Source: Eretmocerus hayati (lineage: Eukaryota; Arthropoda; Insecta; Hymenoptera; Aphelinidae). From it: a DNA stretch of 64,000 bases. Numbering within the stretch: position 1 is the stretch's first letter; each line of letters starts with the position of its first letter. The translations under genes and the position numbers were made by a program. The stretch lies in the NCBI GenBank assembly GCA_029851415.1, contig CM056744.1, positions 102,891,338 to 102,955,337 on the forward strand. The letters are read 5' to 3'. The notes below the pieces were generated by a model that made no database searches, was not told the DNA's origin, and saw only the letters and a list, made by a program, of their open reading frames with translations. Positions 1 to 11,378 of the stretch are shown here, piece after piece.

Positions 1-129
1 CTTTACACGGGGAGACGCGTCGTGTAAAAAGTTATTCGTGATAATCTTTCATAATGATTTTTCGTCATTACGATATTATATCCATGTTCCTTCAAGATGG
101 TGTTCTACTGTCCTCGTGATTGATTCCAG

Positions 130-286
130 TACTTTAACATTTATTTTGTGATTCCATCATTTCACTGATCTGAGTTTCACCGACGCCTTACTTCTCAGCT
201 ACATTTCGAGTAGGCATACTATTTCCTTCACAGTCACTGATAACTGTGATCTTTTCTTCCAGTGTCAAGTGTTTCCGTTCTTGATT
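130..286 (-). pseudogene. pogo/Tigger-type transposase fragment (CENP-B N-terminal HTH), broken
   Basis: Read on the minus strand from about 286 downwards, the translation contains KHLTLEEKITVI followed by SDCEGNS, then NVAEK, an in-frame TAA, GVGE and ISEM. This is the usual order of the CENP-B/pogo/jerky N-terminal helix-turn-helix, which binds transposon ends: a basic start, TLEEK, then VIxD, then VAxKFGVGxSTVS. Stops at the TAA and again after NKC show the copy is dead. Only this domain is recognisable; the DDE part is not seen before the window edge. The foldback element that starts at 426 lies directly upstream. The family call rests on motif memory, not on a search. Confidence 0.55.
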
Positions 287-425
287 CACATTTCAGATGT
301 CAATGCTAAAACTTGAAGTAGTCAATTGTTTTTTTACAAAATCATGCTTACCGAACATGTGTTGGCTAACTCTTGTGATCGATCGACAATTAGCTTTGTT
401 TATTCTGGTTTGATATGATGCCCGT

Positions 426-2495
426 TATAGAGTACGTCCATGTCAAATTCAAACGGTTTCTGCAGCTATTTTTTTAAAATTCCCATACCATTTTTTTTCG
501 ACGTGGGGTACCAAAATAAGATGTTTCCTATAGTTTGTAGGTCCAAAAAAATTTTTTTGTCTCAGATAGGCCTACAAGAGTGATTTTACCGAAAAATCAA
601 AAATTGAATCTATCCTACCGTATTTTGCTCGTAACTTTTGATTGCTTCGACCAATTTGGATTTTCCAAAAAGCATTTGAAAGGTGACTTCGAGAGCTATC
701 GATTAATCACTAGTAAAACCTCTCCCAGTTGTTTTTTGAACATCCGAAAGCTGAAATACTCAAAAATCACTGTTTGGCACATAACTTTTTTGACGTATAT
801 TTTGATTTTTTTTATTTCATTTTTTCTCGATTTGTATAGTAATAAATTACCTGCAAAAAAATTTTCAGCCATTATTTTTACTTTTGGAGCCTCCTAGAGC
901 TGTTTAAGTGCGCAAAACCATCTCAAAAACTCGAAAAATGCGTTTTTACCTCGTTCAACTTTCTTGGGGGACCTCGCAACTAATTTCATTGTGTTTGCAA
1001 GACTGTTTTACCTCAGAAATGACTGTTCTGAGTATTTTTTCAGTGTAACAGATGCTCAGATTCGTAGAAATTTATTTCAAAAGCAAATTTTTATTCAATA
1101 ATTAACATCTCCTGCGCATGCGTTGTTCTCTACGTCTCTGAAAATGTTTCTAATCGATAGCTGGTTCAATTTCCTTCAAAAAAACTTCTTGCTGAAGTCA
1201 ATTTCATACCATAGAACCGGGGCCTCAGCTGTCAAACTAAAAAGAAATGTCTCAGGTATCAAATCCGTGAGCCTGGAGAAAGATTGTCGGTCTCGTCTGC
1301 CGGTTGAAGCGTGTATTTCCGCTTCTACTCCATCAAATTAACTTCAACAAGGGGTCATTTTGAAGGAAATTGAGTCAGCTACCGATTCAAATCAGTTTTG
1401 AAGCTCTAAAGTCATTTGCATGCACGAGAAATTCGAATCTAACGAATCATTTCCAGCAATTTTTTCCGACTCTGATCAGACGATTGTGAAGTTTCTGCGC
1501 AGGCAAATGATTTTGGTGCTTCAAAAACGATTCAGATCGGTAGCTGACTCAATTTCCTTCAAAATGACCCCTTGTTGAAGTTAATTTGATGGAGTAGAAG
1601 CGGAAATACACGCTTCAACCGGCAGACGAGACCGACAATCTTTCTCCAGGCTCACGGATTTGATACCTGAGACATTTCTTTTTAGTTTGACAGCTGTAGC
1701 TCCGGTTCGTCTGCATGAAATTGACTTCAGCAAGAGGTTTTTTCAAAGGAAATTGAACCAGCTATCGATTGGAATCATTTTCAGAGACGTAGAGAACAAC
1801 GCATGCGCAGGAGATGCTAATTATTGAATAAAAATTTGCTTTTGAAATAAATTTCTACGAATCTGAGCATCTGTTACACTAAAAAAATACTCAGAACAGT
1901 AATTTCTGAGGTAAAACAGTCTCGCAAACTCAATGGAATTAGTTGCGAGGTCGCCCGAGAAAGTTGAACGAGGTAAAAACGCATTTTTCGATTTTTGAGA
2001 TGGTTTTGCGCACTTAAACAGCTCTAGGAGGTCCCAAAAGTATAAATAATGGCTGAAAATTTTTTTGCAGGTAGTTTATCACTATACAAATCGAAAAAGA
2101 ATGAAATTAAAAAAATCAAAATATACGTCAAAAAAGTTATGTGCCAAACAGTGATTTTTGAGTATTTCAGCTTTCGGATGTTCAAAAAACAACTGGGAGA
2201 GGTTTTACTAGTGGTTAATCGATAGCTTTTGAAGTCACCTTTCAAATGCTTTTTGGAAAATCCAAATTGGTCGAAGGAATCAAAAGTTACGAGCAAAATA
2301 CGGTAGGATAGATTCAATTTTTGATTTTTCGGTAAAATCACTCTTGTAGGCCTATCTGAGACAAAAAAATTTTTTTGGACCTACAAACTATAGGAAACAT
2401 CTTATTTTGGTACCCCACGTCGAAAAAAAATGGTATGGGAATTTTAAAAAAATAGCTGCAGAAACCGTTTGAATTTGACATGGACGTACTCTATA
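426..2495. mobile_element. Long foldback (palindromic) DNA element with TA-type ends, family A
   Basis: The sequence from TATAGAGTACGTCCATG (426) returns in reverse complement ending GTACTCTATA (2495). The two arms are about 1 kb each and nearly identical, and they meet around a loop of about 80 bp near 1420-1500. TA lies at both edges, as expected for a Tc1/mariner-like target. The open frames at 580-897 (+) and 2024-2341 (-) are the same arm sequence read twice and begin with GTG, so they are not genes. CCTGCGCATGCG occurs at about 1111 and inverted at about 1801. Parts of the arms (TTTCCTTCAAAA and AAGTCAATTTCAT) recur in the element at 5435-6768, so the two are related. No transposase is encoded. 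Confidence 0.85.
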
Positions 2496-3974
2496 CAGAA
2501 TATATTCACCGTACTCCGGTGTATGATATTGGTGAAAATAAGTGTCCACATCCGTTATTGGAGGATTTAGTATTGCAAACATATGACGGCATTCGGTACA
2601 CGGAGAGGATGTCCGGTATTAGAGCGTGTCCACAAATTACGACATGCCCTGCGATCGCGCAATGCCATGTCATCGCGATTTGCGGGGGGGGGGGGGGGTA
2701 ACAAACCTTGGTCAGGGGAAAGAATTGTTTCGTGAAAAGCATAGATTTGCCCGAACTTGGCGTGTCCAGCATTACGCGATGGCATGGCATTTTGTGGAAT
2801 GCCATTTGTGTGCCGTGTGGTAAGTGTAATTCTCTTCAACTGATAATATTCCTGAAATTAGCCCTTCAGTGACCACACTGATGAACTCTTCTTAATCTGC
2901 ACCAGAGATTCATCTTGTACATTGTTTCATGTTTATCAGCTTCCTTATCGATTCCTTGTTAAAGTCAATTTGGCTTGATTTTATACGCAATCTTTCGAGT
3001 ACCTATGCTTGTGAGGTAATTTTTCTATGGGAGCTTATCTTTTCGTAGATAGCTTTTGTTCTCTGCATTTGGAGTTTCTCTAGCTGTACTTCTTGACTGG
3101 GACGACGTGGTAAAGGACGAATTTTTTGAAGCATCATAGGTCGGCGGCTTCTGACAATTGAACAACTTTCTCATTCATGCAAGTCCGTCCTGAATCCGTA
3201 TGTTCAAAATTAGAATATGGTCGTGATTTGATTATACTTACATTATGAGAATTTGAAAAGTTCTATGAAATATCTCATGAAGATAATCATCACAAACACA
3301 TACTTCAGTTCCATCGCTCCATTTTGTTCCTATGAAGAATCTGAATCAATACAAATACAGTAAAAGTTGTGTACATTGGGTGCGGTCTGTTTCGAGCAAA
3401 AGTGCCCAATTCAAGAAGGTGCCCAATGTGAAATAAGTTCATTTCTTCGATAAATCTGATTATTATTGCTGGATTCGAGTCCTTGGCTCTCTATGTTGAT
3501 TCATAATCCATAATATTCATACAAAAAACGACATGCGATATGCGGGGGGCATGGTCTTTACTGTGTTATGTCTCCAAAAATGATCATCCCCACATTCAAC
3601 GTTCTACACGGAACCACGAGGACAACAGGTACATGGAACTACTGCATAACAGAACCCTCAGGAAGTCCTCGTGTATTCTGTCTTATTCGGGTCTCAGGAA
3701 GTACTTATCGAAGCATCGTTTAATGACTAGATGGACCTTAAAAGTCCCTATCGACAGTGCGATTACGAAAATACCTAATATGTTCCAACCTTATTTCTTT
3801 CGAATCGAGCCGTGAACCTGATGATTGTTTTGAAATTTAAAACTCCTACGATTAAAGACGCTGTGTGATCGGCGAGACATTGGATCACTACTATATTTTT
3901 TGATCGTCTGTGCGCAAATGAGTCATTTGCACACTGTTTGTCGCTTTTCATTTGCTCACAGAAGATCAAAAAAC
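2496..3974. other. Gene-free stretch with a 15-base G run
   Basis: No supported gene. A run of 15 G lies at 2684-2698, flanked by sequence in which short CATGGCATT-like words recur. Open frames crossing it in several phases are all short and partly overlapping, so I treat them as chance. Confidence 0.4.
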
Positions 3975-4107
3975 ATAGTATGATACTTGGGCGCAACGGT
4001 TTTCGCTTTCTCGTGACTATTTAGACCCTCGCCTGCGGCTCGGGCCTAAAAAAGTCACTCGAAGTGCGAAAACCATCGTTTGCGCCCTTGTATCATAATA
4101 TACTATT
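3975..4107. repeat. Short hairpin repeat
   Basis: TAGTATGATACTTGGGCGCA (3976) is mirrored by TGCGCCCTTGTATCATAATA with TACTA ending near 4106. The stem continues through GGTTTTCGC and GTCACTCGA, with a loop around ATTTAGACCCTCGCCTGCGG. AGTATATTA-like ends recur at 26,083 and 27,326, which suggests a small family. Confidence 0.6.
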
Positions 4108-5434
4108 AATGCCGCACCAAAGCTTTGCACGTGGACATACGGATATCCATGAAACCCCTTTGAAACTTGAAGCTTTTTATCAAGGCGTCTAGCGATTAAT
4201 GAAATATCTGATTCTCAATTCCGAGTAAGTGAACGTCCGAATGTTCATGAGAGCCTCCCCCCCCCTTCGTCATCAGTCACAAAAAGTCACATTTTCGACG
4301 ACTCCATAACACTCTGTCATGATGATTCATCACATTCAACCGTTGGGGTCTAATTAAAAAGTTCAAACTAACCAGGTTTTGAGTTAATGACGCATCCTAA
4401 AGACCCTGTTGGTTTTGAGATCGTTCATCAAAAATCCATAGTTTTTGGTTCAAAGCCAGGTAATAGATATTTCGGCCACAATTGCTACAAATCTTAAAAT
4501 ACTCTTCCAAAAGATCGAGCAATTTATCGATCGTAATACAGTTTATAACAGATTTAGTCTCAATAACGAATGCAAATTTGCTTGTTACGAGTATCAGTCC
4601 CATCATGGTTGTGTTCAAGCAATCTCAAGAGTCCACCGTGAAAATCAGAACCACCTCTCAAATACATAGCATTGAACCATTGCAGCAGGTCAAATTGGGG
4701 GATACCCCTCGAGCTATACGTGTGAACGGGTTGAACGGGTGTCCTAAGTAACTCAAGAGGCCGGCCGCACCCGAAGGGATTCTCCTCACAAACCACCACC
4801 GCAAATTCTGGCGTGTGCTTCCGGCGACTCATAGCCATCATCGCATCCAAGTCAAGATCTGGGATATAGAGAAGCAACTCTATACCCTATAGATACATAT
4901 ATGCCACTACGATACTCTCACACTTTCGCCGAGAAGAATTTGAACTATGCACCCTGACATCGAGAACGCCTGGGAAGAATTTCATCCATACAACTGACGC
5001 ATCATACAACCCTAAAGCTATCGGCTACATCTGAGCCTCTCTCTCTCGCTAACTAAGTCAAACATGAAGTCCAGATAACATACAGATGTATACGTATATA
5101 TATATACAGTCTGTTCACGAAGGAAGGAAAGCAAACTTGGTTTGTTATACCGATCGATCGGTAGTGGTATATGACCAAGCTCTAATCAACGTCCGATACG
5201 ACAACCACAACGCATTGCCAGCGGCTGCGAATCGCCCCGGCAACGTTTCAGTTTTCGATGGATCATCCGTATACTCTTGGCGTTTGTTGGGAAGCGAAAC
5301 CTTAGTGTATATTGGTGATGTGGTTGTACATGCGGGATCGATTCGGGATCATTTGAGCTTGGCATCAGTATTATAGAGTGGCCGCATGATGATGCGTATG
5401 TATAGCTGTGAGAGAATGGCCTCACTCTGTACAC
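4108..5434. other. Gene-free stretch; one unresolved open frame
   Basis: No gene supported. A minus-strand frame at 4560-4877 is open for 105 codons and has a fairly ordinary amino-acid mix (AVVVCEENPFGCGRPLELL). It has no ATG at its start and no recognisable domain, so it could be an exon or chance. The plus frame at 5086-5376 starts with ATG but resembles nothing I know. A 9-base C run lies near 4258. Confidence 0.25.
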
Positions 5435-6768
5435 ATATGAGTAGTTCCACGCGAAAGCGACCCACGAAAAAGGGTCATGTGTCAGATCCTTTTGTTAACA
5501 TTCTTATTAGAAAAAATTCTAGCAGCTTTTTTGCACTAAAATGCGAATAAGTCGAGTTTGCTCCCAGATAAAGATATGCGGTTTGCGGCATTCGAGAGGT
5601 CTTTCAAAGACCTATCAAGATCGCTATTGAAAAATTGTTCTTGAGTCAATGGGCAGCCTGCACAAGCAAAAGTGTGAAAATCACTAAACAGTGAATTTCT
5701 CAGTTGCCTATTTTTTTTAATTTCTGAAAACCACATATTTGATGTAAAATTTTGTGTTCTTCCAGAAAAAAGTGGCCCCAATTTCCATTTCCGACGTCTA
5801 AGGCCTGTTTCTTCAAATTTTCGCAAACCTATTTCTTAGGCAGTTTGGAATTGTCTGTTTACTGCGCATGCGCAGGAATTTAGACTGTTGAAACCAATTC
5901 CATTGAGGAGCCAAGAAAATTTCCTTCAAAATGATCACTTGGCAAAGTCAATTTCATCAATTTGGCTCGGAGCTACGTTTGAAAGACCACCGAATCTCGA
6001 TAACCAACAAGTGGTGGATCGGAGCCACCGCGACAATAGTAGGAAAATTCGGGCACGATCTCTGGCCCGATGTATCGTTTGCCTATTGATACACTCTAGC
6101 TGAAGCTTCGTCTTTTGTAGGCTGTAACTCCGAGCCAAATTGATGAAATTGACTTTGCCAAGTGGTCATTTTAAAGGAAATTTTCTTGGCTTCCCAATGG
6201 AATTGGTTCTAACAGTCCAAATTCCTGCGCATGCGCAGTAAACAGACAATTCCAAACTGCCTAAAAAATAGGTTCGCGAAAATTTGGAGAAACAGGCCTT
6301 AGACGTCGGAAAAGGAAATCGGGACCACTTTTTTCTGGAAGAACACAAAATTTCACATCAAATATGTGATTTTCAAGAATTGAAAAAAATAGGCAACTGA
6401 GAAACTCACTGTTTAGTGATTTTTACACTTTTGCTCGTACAGGCTGCCCATAACCCCAAAAACAACTTTATAATAGCGATTTTGATAGGTTTTTGGAAGA
6501 CCTTTCGAATGCCGCAAACCGCATATCTTTATCTGGGAGCAAATTCGACTTACTCCCATTTTACTGCAAAAAAGCTGCTAGAATTTAAAAAAAATGTATT
6601 TTACTTCATTTTCGAAAATTCTCGCCATGGGGCCAAAAAATTTTTTTGGGACCCCATAGGTAGTGAAAAGTTCATATTTTGTACCATAGAATCGAATAAG
6701 AATGTTTACAAAAGGATCTGAGACATGACCCTTTTTCGTGGGTCGCTTTCGCGTGGAACTACTCATAT
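5435..6768. mobile_element. Long foldback DNA element with TA-type ends, related to family A
   Basis: ATATGAGTAGTTCCACGCG (5435) is mirrored by CGCGTGGAACTACTCATAT (ending 6768). The arms, about 450-600 bp each, match with scattered differences; for example GTTTGCGGCATTCGA at 5580 pairs with TCGAATGCCGCAAAC at about 6506. TA is present at both edges. Both arms carry the perfect palindrome TGCGCATGCGCA. Internal words TTTCCTTCAAAATGA and AAGTCAATTTCAT match the 426-2495 element. No transposase frame is present, so movement would have needed help in trans. Confidence 0.85.
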
Positions 6769-9700
6769 AAATATATGTAGTCAAGAAACCGAGTTGCTTT
6801 GATAATAACGACTTCGGTCAGGGTTCGCTTGATTCGTTCACCATTTTTAGCTTTGGGATGATAGAGTGAAGTTATAAATATGCCTATATGATAATAACGT
6901 AATCGCGAGAGTGCTTTTGATGGAGGGGCTATGTCCAGATCGCGTGTTCTGCGATCCTTGGTACATTCCATGGTATACGATCTTGGATTTTAAATTATGA
7001 GCCCTAGCAGTTGGGAAGGGTCGTATCGCGTGTTATCGGATTCTCTTGTCGGCTCGAGCGCTAGTAAGTCAATTTATACTATTTTTGAGTTTTTTTTTTC
7101 TAATTTGTATGATCTTTCGATGAGCAGAATAGTTAGGGACTATGAGAATGGGTGATGATTTGAGTGAGTGCTTGACTGAAGAGTTTGATGAGGATTACCC
7201 GACGGACTATTTTGTGTCGAGCTATTTGAAAATTTTCCAGCGATTCTCACTTGCAATTTCATCAAGAATTTTGGGTTATCACCGTCCATTTTTTTTTTCC
7301 AAGAAAAAAAAACAGATGTTCAGAAAAGTTTGGTTCATGATTTTCGGATTTGTACCGATAACGATCCAAATGTATGGGAAGATGACTCAAGTTCTTAAGA
7401 GCATAGAAGTCAGTACTATCATCACCCTCCAACAAACTTATTTTCATCGGAATTTTACGTTCAGCGCGTCATCAATCAGATTACTTTGAATCCCGAAATT
7501 CTCAATTTCTTCAAAAATTTACTCAAAATTTTTTTTTATACACCGGGATTTCACTTGGGTAGTCAATAACTCTCAGATTATCTGTTGCCTCAAAGAGAGA
7601 AGCAGGTTATGAAAAAGTCTCAACTCACAAATAAAAAAAAATAAAAAAATATCATTCTATAAAATAGTTTGAAAAATTCGCCCTCCAGAATGTGAACTAA
7701 ATCTTCCCTGAGTGAATCTCAGATGTGGAGCTCGAATAACAGAGTATCGATGTCCAGTGGCTTGATTCTTGTGTACCTTACCTACCGGTCAAACCGCAAC
7801 AACAGGCTGTACCAAAGATCAATCAACCAGTATAGTATGGTAGACCGTATATACCTTTTGTTTGAAGCAAGAGTAACACGTGTACAAGCTGCCACATTGT
7901 CTCACATCAGTTTCCAAGCCTCAAATACACCAATCATCAACATAGTTCAACGCCTAGGGTGCAAACATAACCCCCTTTTCCTTCAATTCTCCTCAAAATC
8001 TTACCCAGTACCCATGTTACCACCCACACTATGTATATATATATTCATTCATACAGTACAAATTCTCAGCTCTGATTAACGCAAAGCTTTGCACAGGTGC
8101 GGAAATACGCCGAGACGACCAATCTACCCTATATGAATGCGATATCTCCTGTACTTTGCGTGTAACGATCAAGTATACTATTATATATAGTTTGGTAGGG
8201 TACGCTAATTTATCGCCCTCTACTATATATGGTCAGATACACTTCTGTTCCGCAGTTTTGTGTAGTATATGCCAACTTATTCTGAAACACGCAAGCGTTG
8301 GTTTTATACATGTACAAAGTTCTTATCGAATACTCGGGCATACATTACACGAACGTGAGATAAGAATGGTATAAAAAAATTAAGCAACCAGGAGGCCTCG
8401 TTACGCGTACACTTTGAATTGGAAAATAAAATTATTTTAGATATAAAATTCTGATGGTTTATACGTATAACGTAACATAACGAGGAATGTTTTACTTTTA
8501 CTTCAATGACTATGGTTGGGATGGCAGAAAGGGCTTAAAGATCTTCCTAGGTTCTATGTACAGAATTTCTTGAGGACGAGATTGGACAAGACGTCTGATT
8601 TGATGAGATGTTCTCGTTGCAGTATTGCACTAGGTATATATAACTACTTCCGAATAGAATGAGCATCATGGAGACGTAGGAGGTAGAGATAGAGAGGTCG
8701 AGTTCTGTACGTACAAGATTAATTCAAAGTTCGTCTCCATAGCTGGGAGATGAATTTGCTCAGATGTAGAGACGGACGGACTCCTCCTGATGAAGGAGAC
8801 GATTACTTTTGCAAGTCGCGTAGGTCTAGAAATATAGACGAGTAGTCTCGTTTAGTCACGAATGAAAATGGTATAGAGGATTCAGAGTTGAGGAAAAGTG
8901 TGGTATAGGGAGGGGTAAAAGGAAAGAAGCTTAATTAGAGACTTTTGCAAGTACCTGATTTGTACAATGTCGTGTCTTCAATACGCAAGACAAGTTTTTT
9001 GATCTTTATTGATACAATTTCAACTTGGTAGAAGGCTTCCTTGAAAGCTTCTCACAAAGGTAAGAGCAAAAACTTGAATTTTCCGAAAGTAAATGAATTC
9101 TTGCTTTGTCGTATATCTTCCATCTCAGGCACTGGGACAATTTTTTTTTTCTTATGTTTCTCTTGAAGAGTGATTCTTTCCTGACCCAAATTGCTGTACG
9201 AATATTTTATATGATCGTTGACATTATTTATGATAAAGACCTTACAAATTTCTTCGGAGTCGACCTCTCTCTTGCAGTTGATAATATTGAATAAGATGGT
9301 GTAAATATCATCTCAGGAGTGGGGAGTTTCTTAAATGAAGTACATGGGTACTTATTCGCCGGAATCTCGAACCTGAAAAAGAATTCGTCCGTATTTGTCG
9401 ACCACTTGATCCTCAGGGTTGAATGCCAGACGTATTTTACACAATACTGTAAGCATCAAAAGGTGTCAAAGGTTTATGAATTCCATATCCACGATATATG
9501 TAATACATGTCTCAAAAATTAATTTTGAGTATAATTTTGAGTATATTGCGTTTGAAAGGATTCATCGTAGAAGGGAAAACAACAAAAGACATAGTAGTAT
9601 GTGTTTTCTCCTATCAGAGGGGAGCCAGATTTGAATGATAACGCTGTTCCCAATTTTCATGAGATAGAAGGGCCTACGTTCAAATATGTTTTCACTAGAC

Positions 9701-11081
9701 CAAACCAACACTGGAATATAAACACTAACCGAATTGGAGACGTTAACAAAAATCTCCTCATCGAGTAAAATTTGGAATAAAGATGTTGAATAAATGGAAT
9801 ACATTGCTGATGATCACCACATATCCAACATTGCACCCTGATTGGGGGTTAGATTTGGGGTTAGTTCTCGGTCATAATCGAATATCTTTGATTGTATCCT
9901 ATAGTTGAAGAAATTAGAGAAGGGTAAGTTGTAATCCTTGAATAGTTTGAAGGCTTTAAAATCGTGTAGACAACAATAGTGCCCCATCGAATCTGGATGA
10001 TGGTCAAATACTGCACGTGCATATCACTCTCGCGTACAGATAATCACGAGATCTCATTTGATTTGCCGTGTAGTTTGTGGTTATTTCTCTATTTCCTGAG
10101 GGCTGGCAGAAATAGATTTCTACGCGTGAATGAGTTCGTTCGTCATTAAATTCAGCTGGATCCTCTTTGAAATTATCCCGTAAATATCCAAGATCCAGTA
10201 TCATTATCTTCGAATCCAGAAGTTCCCAAATCGAACAATTTGCAGTCATAATTCAATAATTGCAGACTATTGCGGTACCAATAATTGCTTACGCAGTTTG
10301 TATAATTAATGAGTAGCTTATTGATAATAATGACTCCCCGACGGGACATCTCTCACAGCCAATAAAACCGAATATTGAAAATGACCATTAAATTAGCACT
10401 GCAACAGATCGCACAGTAAATCAAAATCAGTAACAAAGCGCTCGATAGATATCTCCAAATGACCCACCTTCAATCGAACATCTCTCCTACAACATATGTG
10501 AGAAATTCCGCCAAAAGTGTGATTTTCCGTGTTACAAACTTCCCCAAGTTTCTCTGGCTTGGAATTTACATTATAACAGTTTTCTGGGGTGTATTTTGTT
10601 AGTGTGCAATTACGTTGATAATTTTTTAGATGGTCTTAATGTCCCGGTACTTTATAGTGCTTGATAAACGGCCCAGATGTCAACTTCATCCCTTGTAGTG
10701 AAACGACCTTCGACTTTTGGATTTACTACGATGCATATGCAGAGTCGAAAACTCCTATATGTAGCTAGTCACTTCAAATTATTCAACTTCAAATGACACA
10801 TAACCTACTGCAGGGGTTATCCAACATTTTGAAGACGGTTTTGCAGCAAAACCGTTTGCACAGTCCTCATTAGCAGGGCAAAGTCCCTTATAGCCTATGG
10901 AGCCTTTCTAACCGATGAGATTGTTATGTAGAAACTCAAATACATCTAATTCATGTTCAAAATTAGCCGAAAACTTCAATTTGCAGCCGATTAAGCGCAC
11001 CATATAAATGTGTTTTCACAATGGAGTAAAATTTTTTCTGTCCCCATGTTGTGATCTTCTCTGGCGCGCTACATCGCTTTG
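6769..11081. other. Gene-free stretch
   Basis: I see no gene, RNA or clear transposon in these 4.3 kb. Open frames are short, overlap on both strands and look random. The only distinct structure is a small perfect palindrome at 10835-10855, listed separately. Confidence 0.4.
10835..10855. repeat. Perfect 21-base palindrome
   Basis: ACGGTTTTGC and GCAAAACCGT flank a single A. The stem is perfect. No flanking element was found. Confidence 0.6.
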
Positions 11082-11378
11082 TAAGGGTGCGTCCACAAAT
11101 GGAGCGCGCCCCCCGTGTTCCCGCGCAGCACCCGCGCGGCTCTCGGCGCGCGCGCTGCTTCTACCACAGAGAAATTACGAATTTCTCTCGTTACCGAACA
11201 CTTTCAAAGTTATATTGAACTGATGGGTGCTCCGGTCCTAAATACTTTGAAACTTGTCGGTCACGATGGAAACTCGTAATTTTTCTTTGGAGGAAGCAGC
11301 GCGCGCGCCGAGAGCCGCGCGGGTGCTGCGCGGGAGCACGGGGGGCGCGCGCGCGCTCCATTTGTGGACGCACCCTAA
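11082..11378. mobile_element. GC-rich hairpin MITE with TAA target duplication (PIF/Harbinger-like)
   Basis: GGGTGCGTCCACAAATGGAG (11085) is mirrored by CTCCATTTGTGGACGCACCC (ending 11375), and TAA stands on both sides (11082-11084 and 11376-11378). Three-base TAA duplication with GGG-starting ends is the habit of PIF/Harbinger elements. The arms, about 100 bp each, are extremely GC-rich (runs of GCGCGC) against an AT-rich background. The loop contains two further near-matching words, TACTTTGAAA and CACTTTCAAA. Frames read across it are reflections of the arms. Confidence 0.8.

Noticed and set aside
580..2341. Two near-identical 105-codon frames on opposite strands
   Set aside because: They are the two arms of one palindrome and start with GTG; no protein motif.
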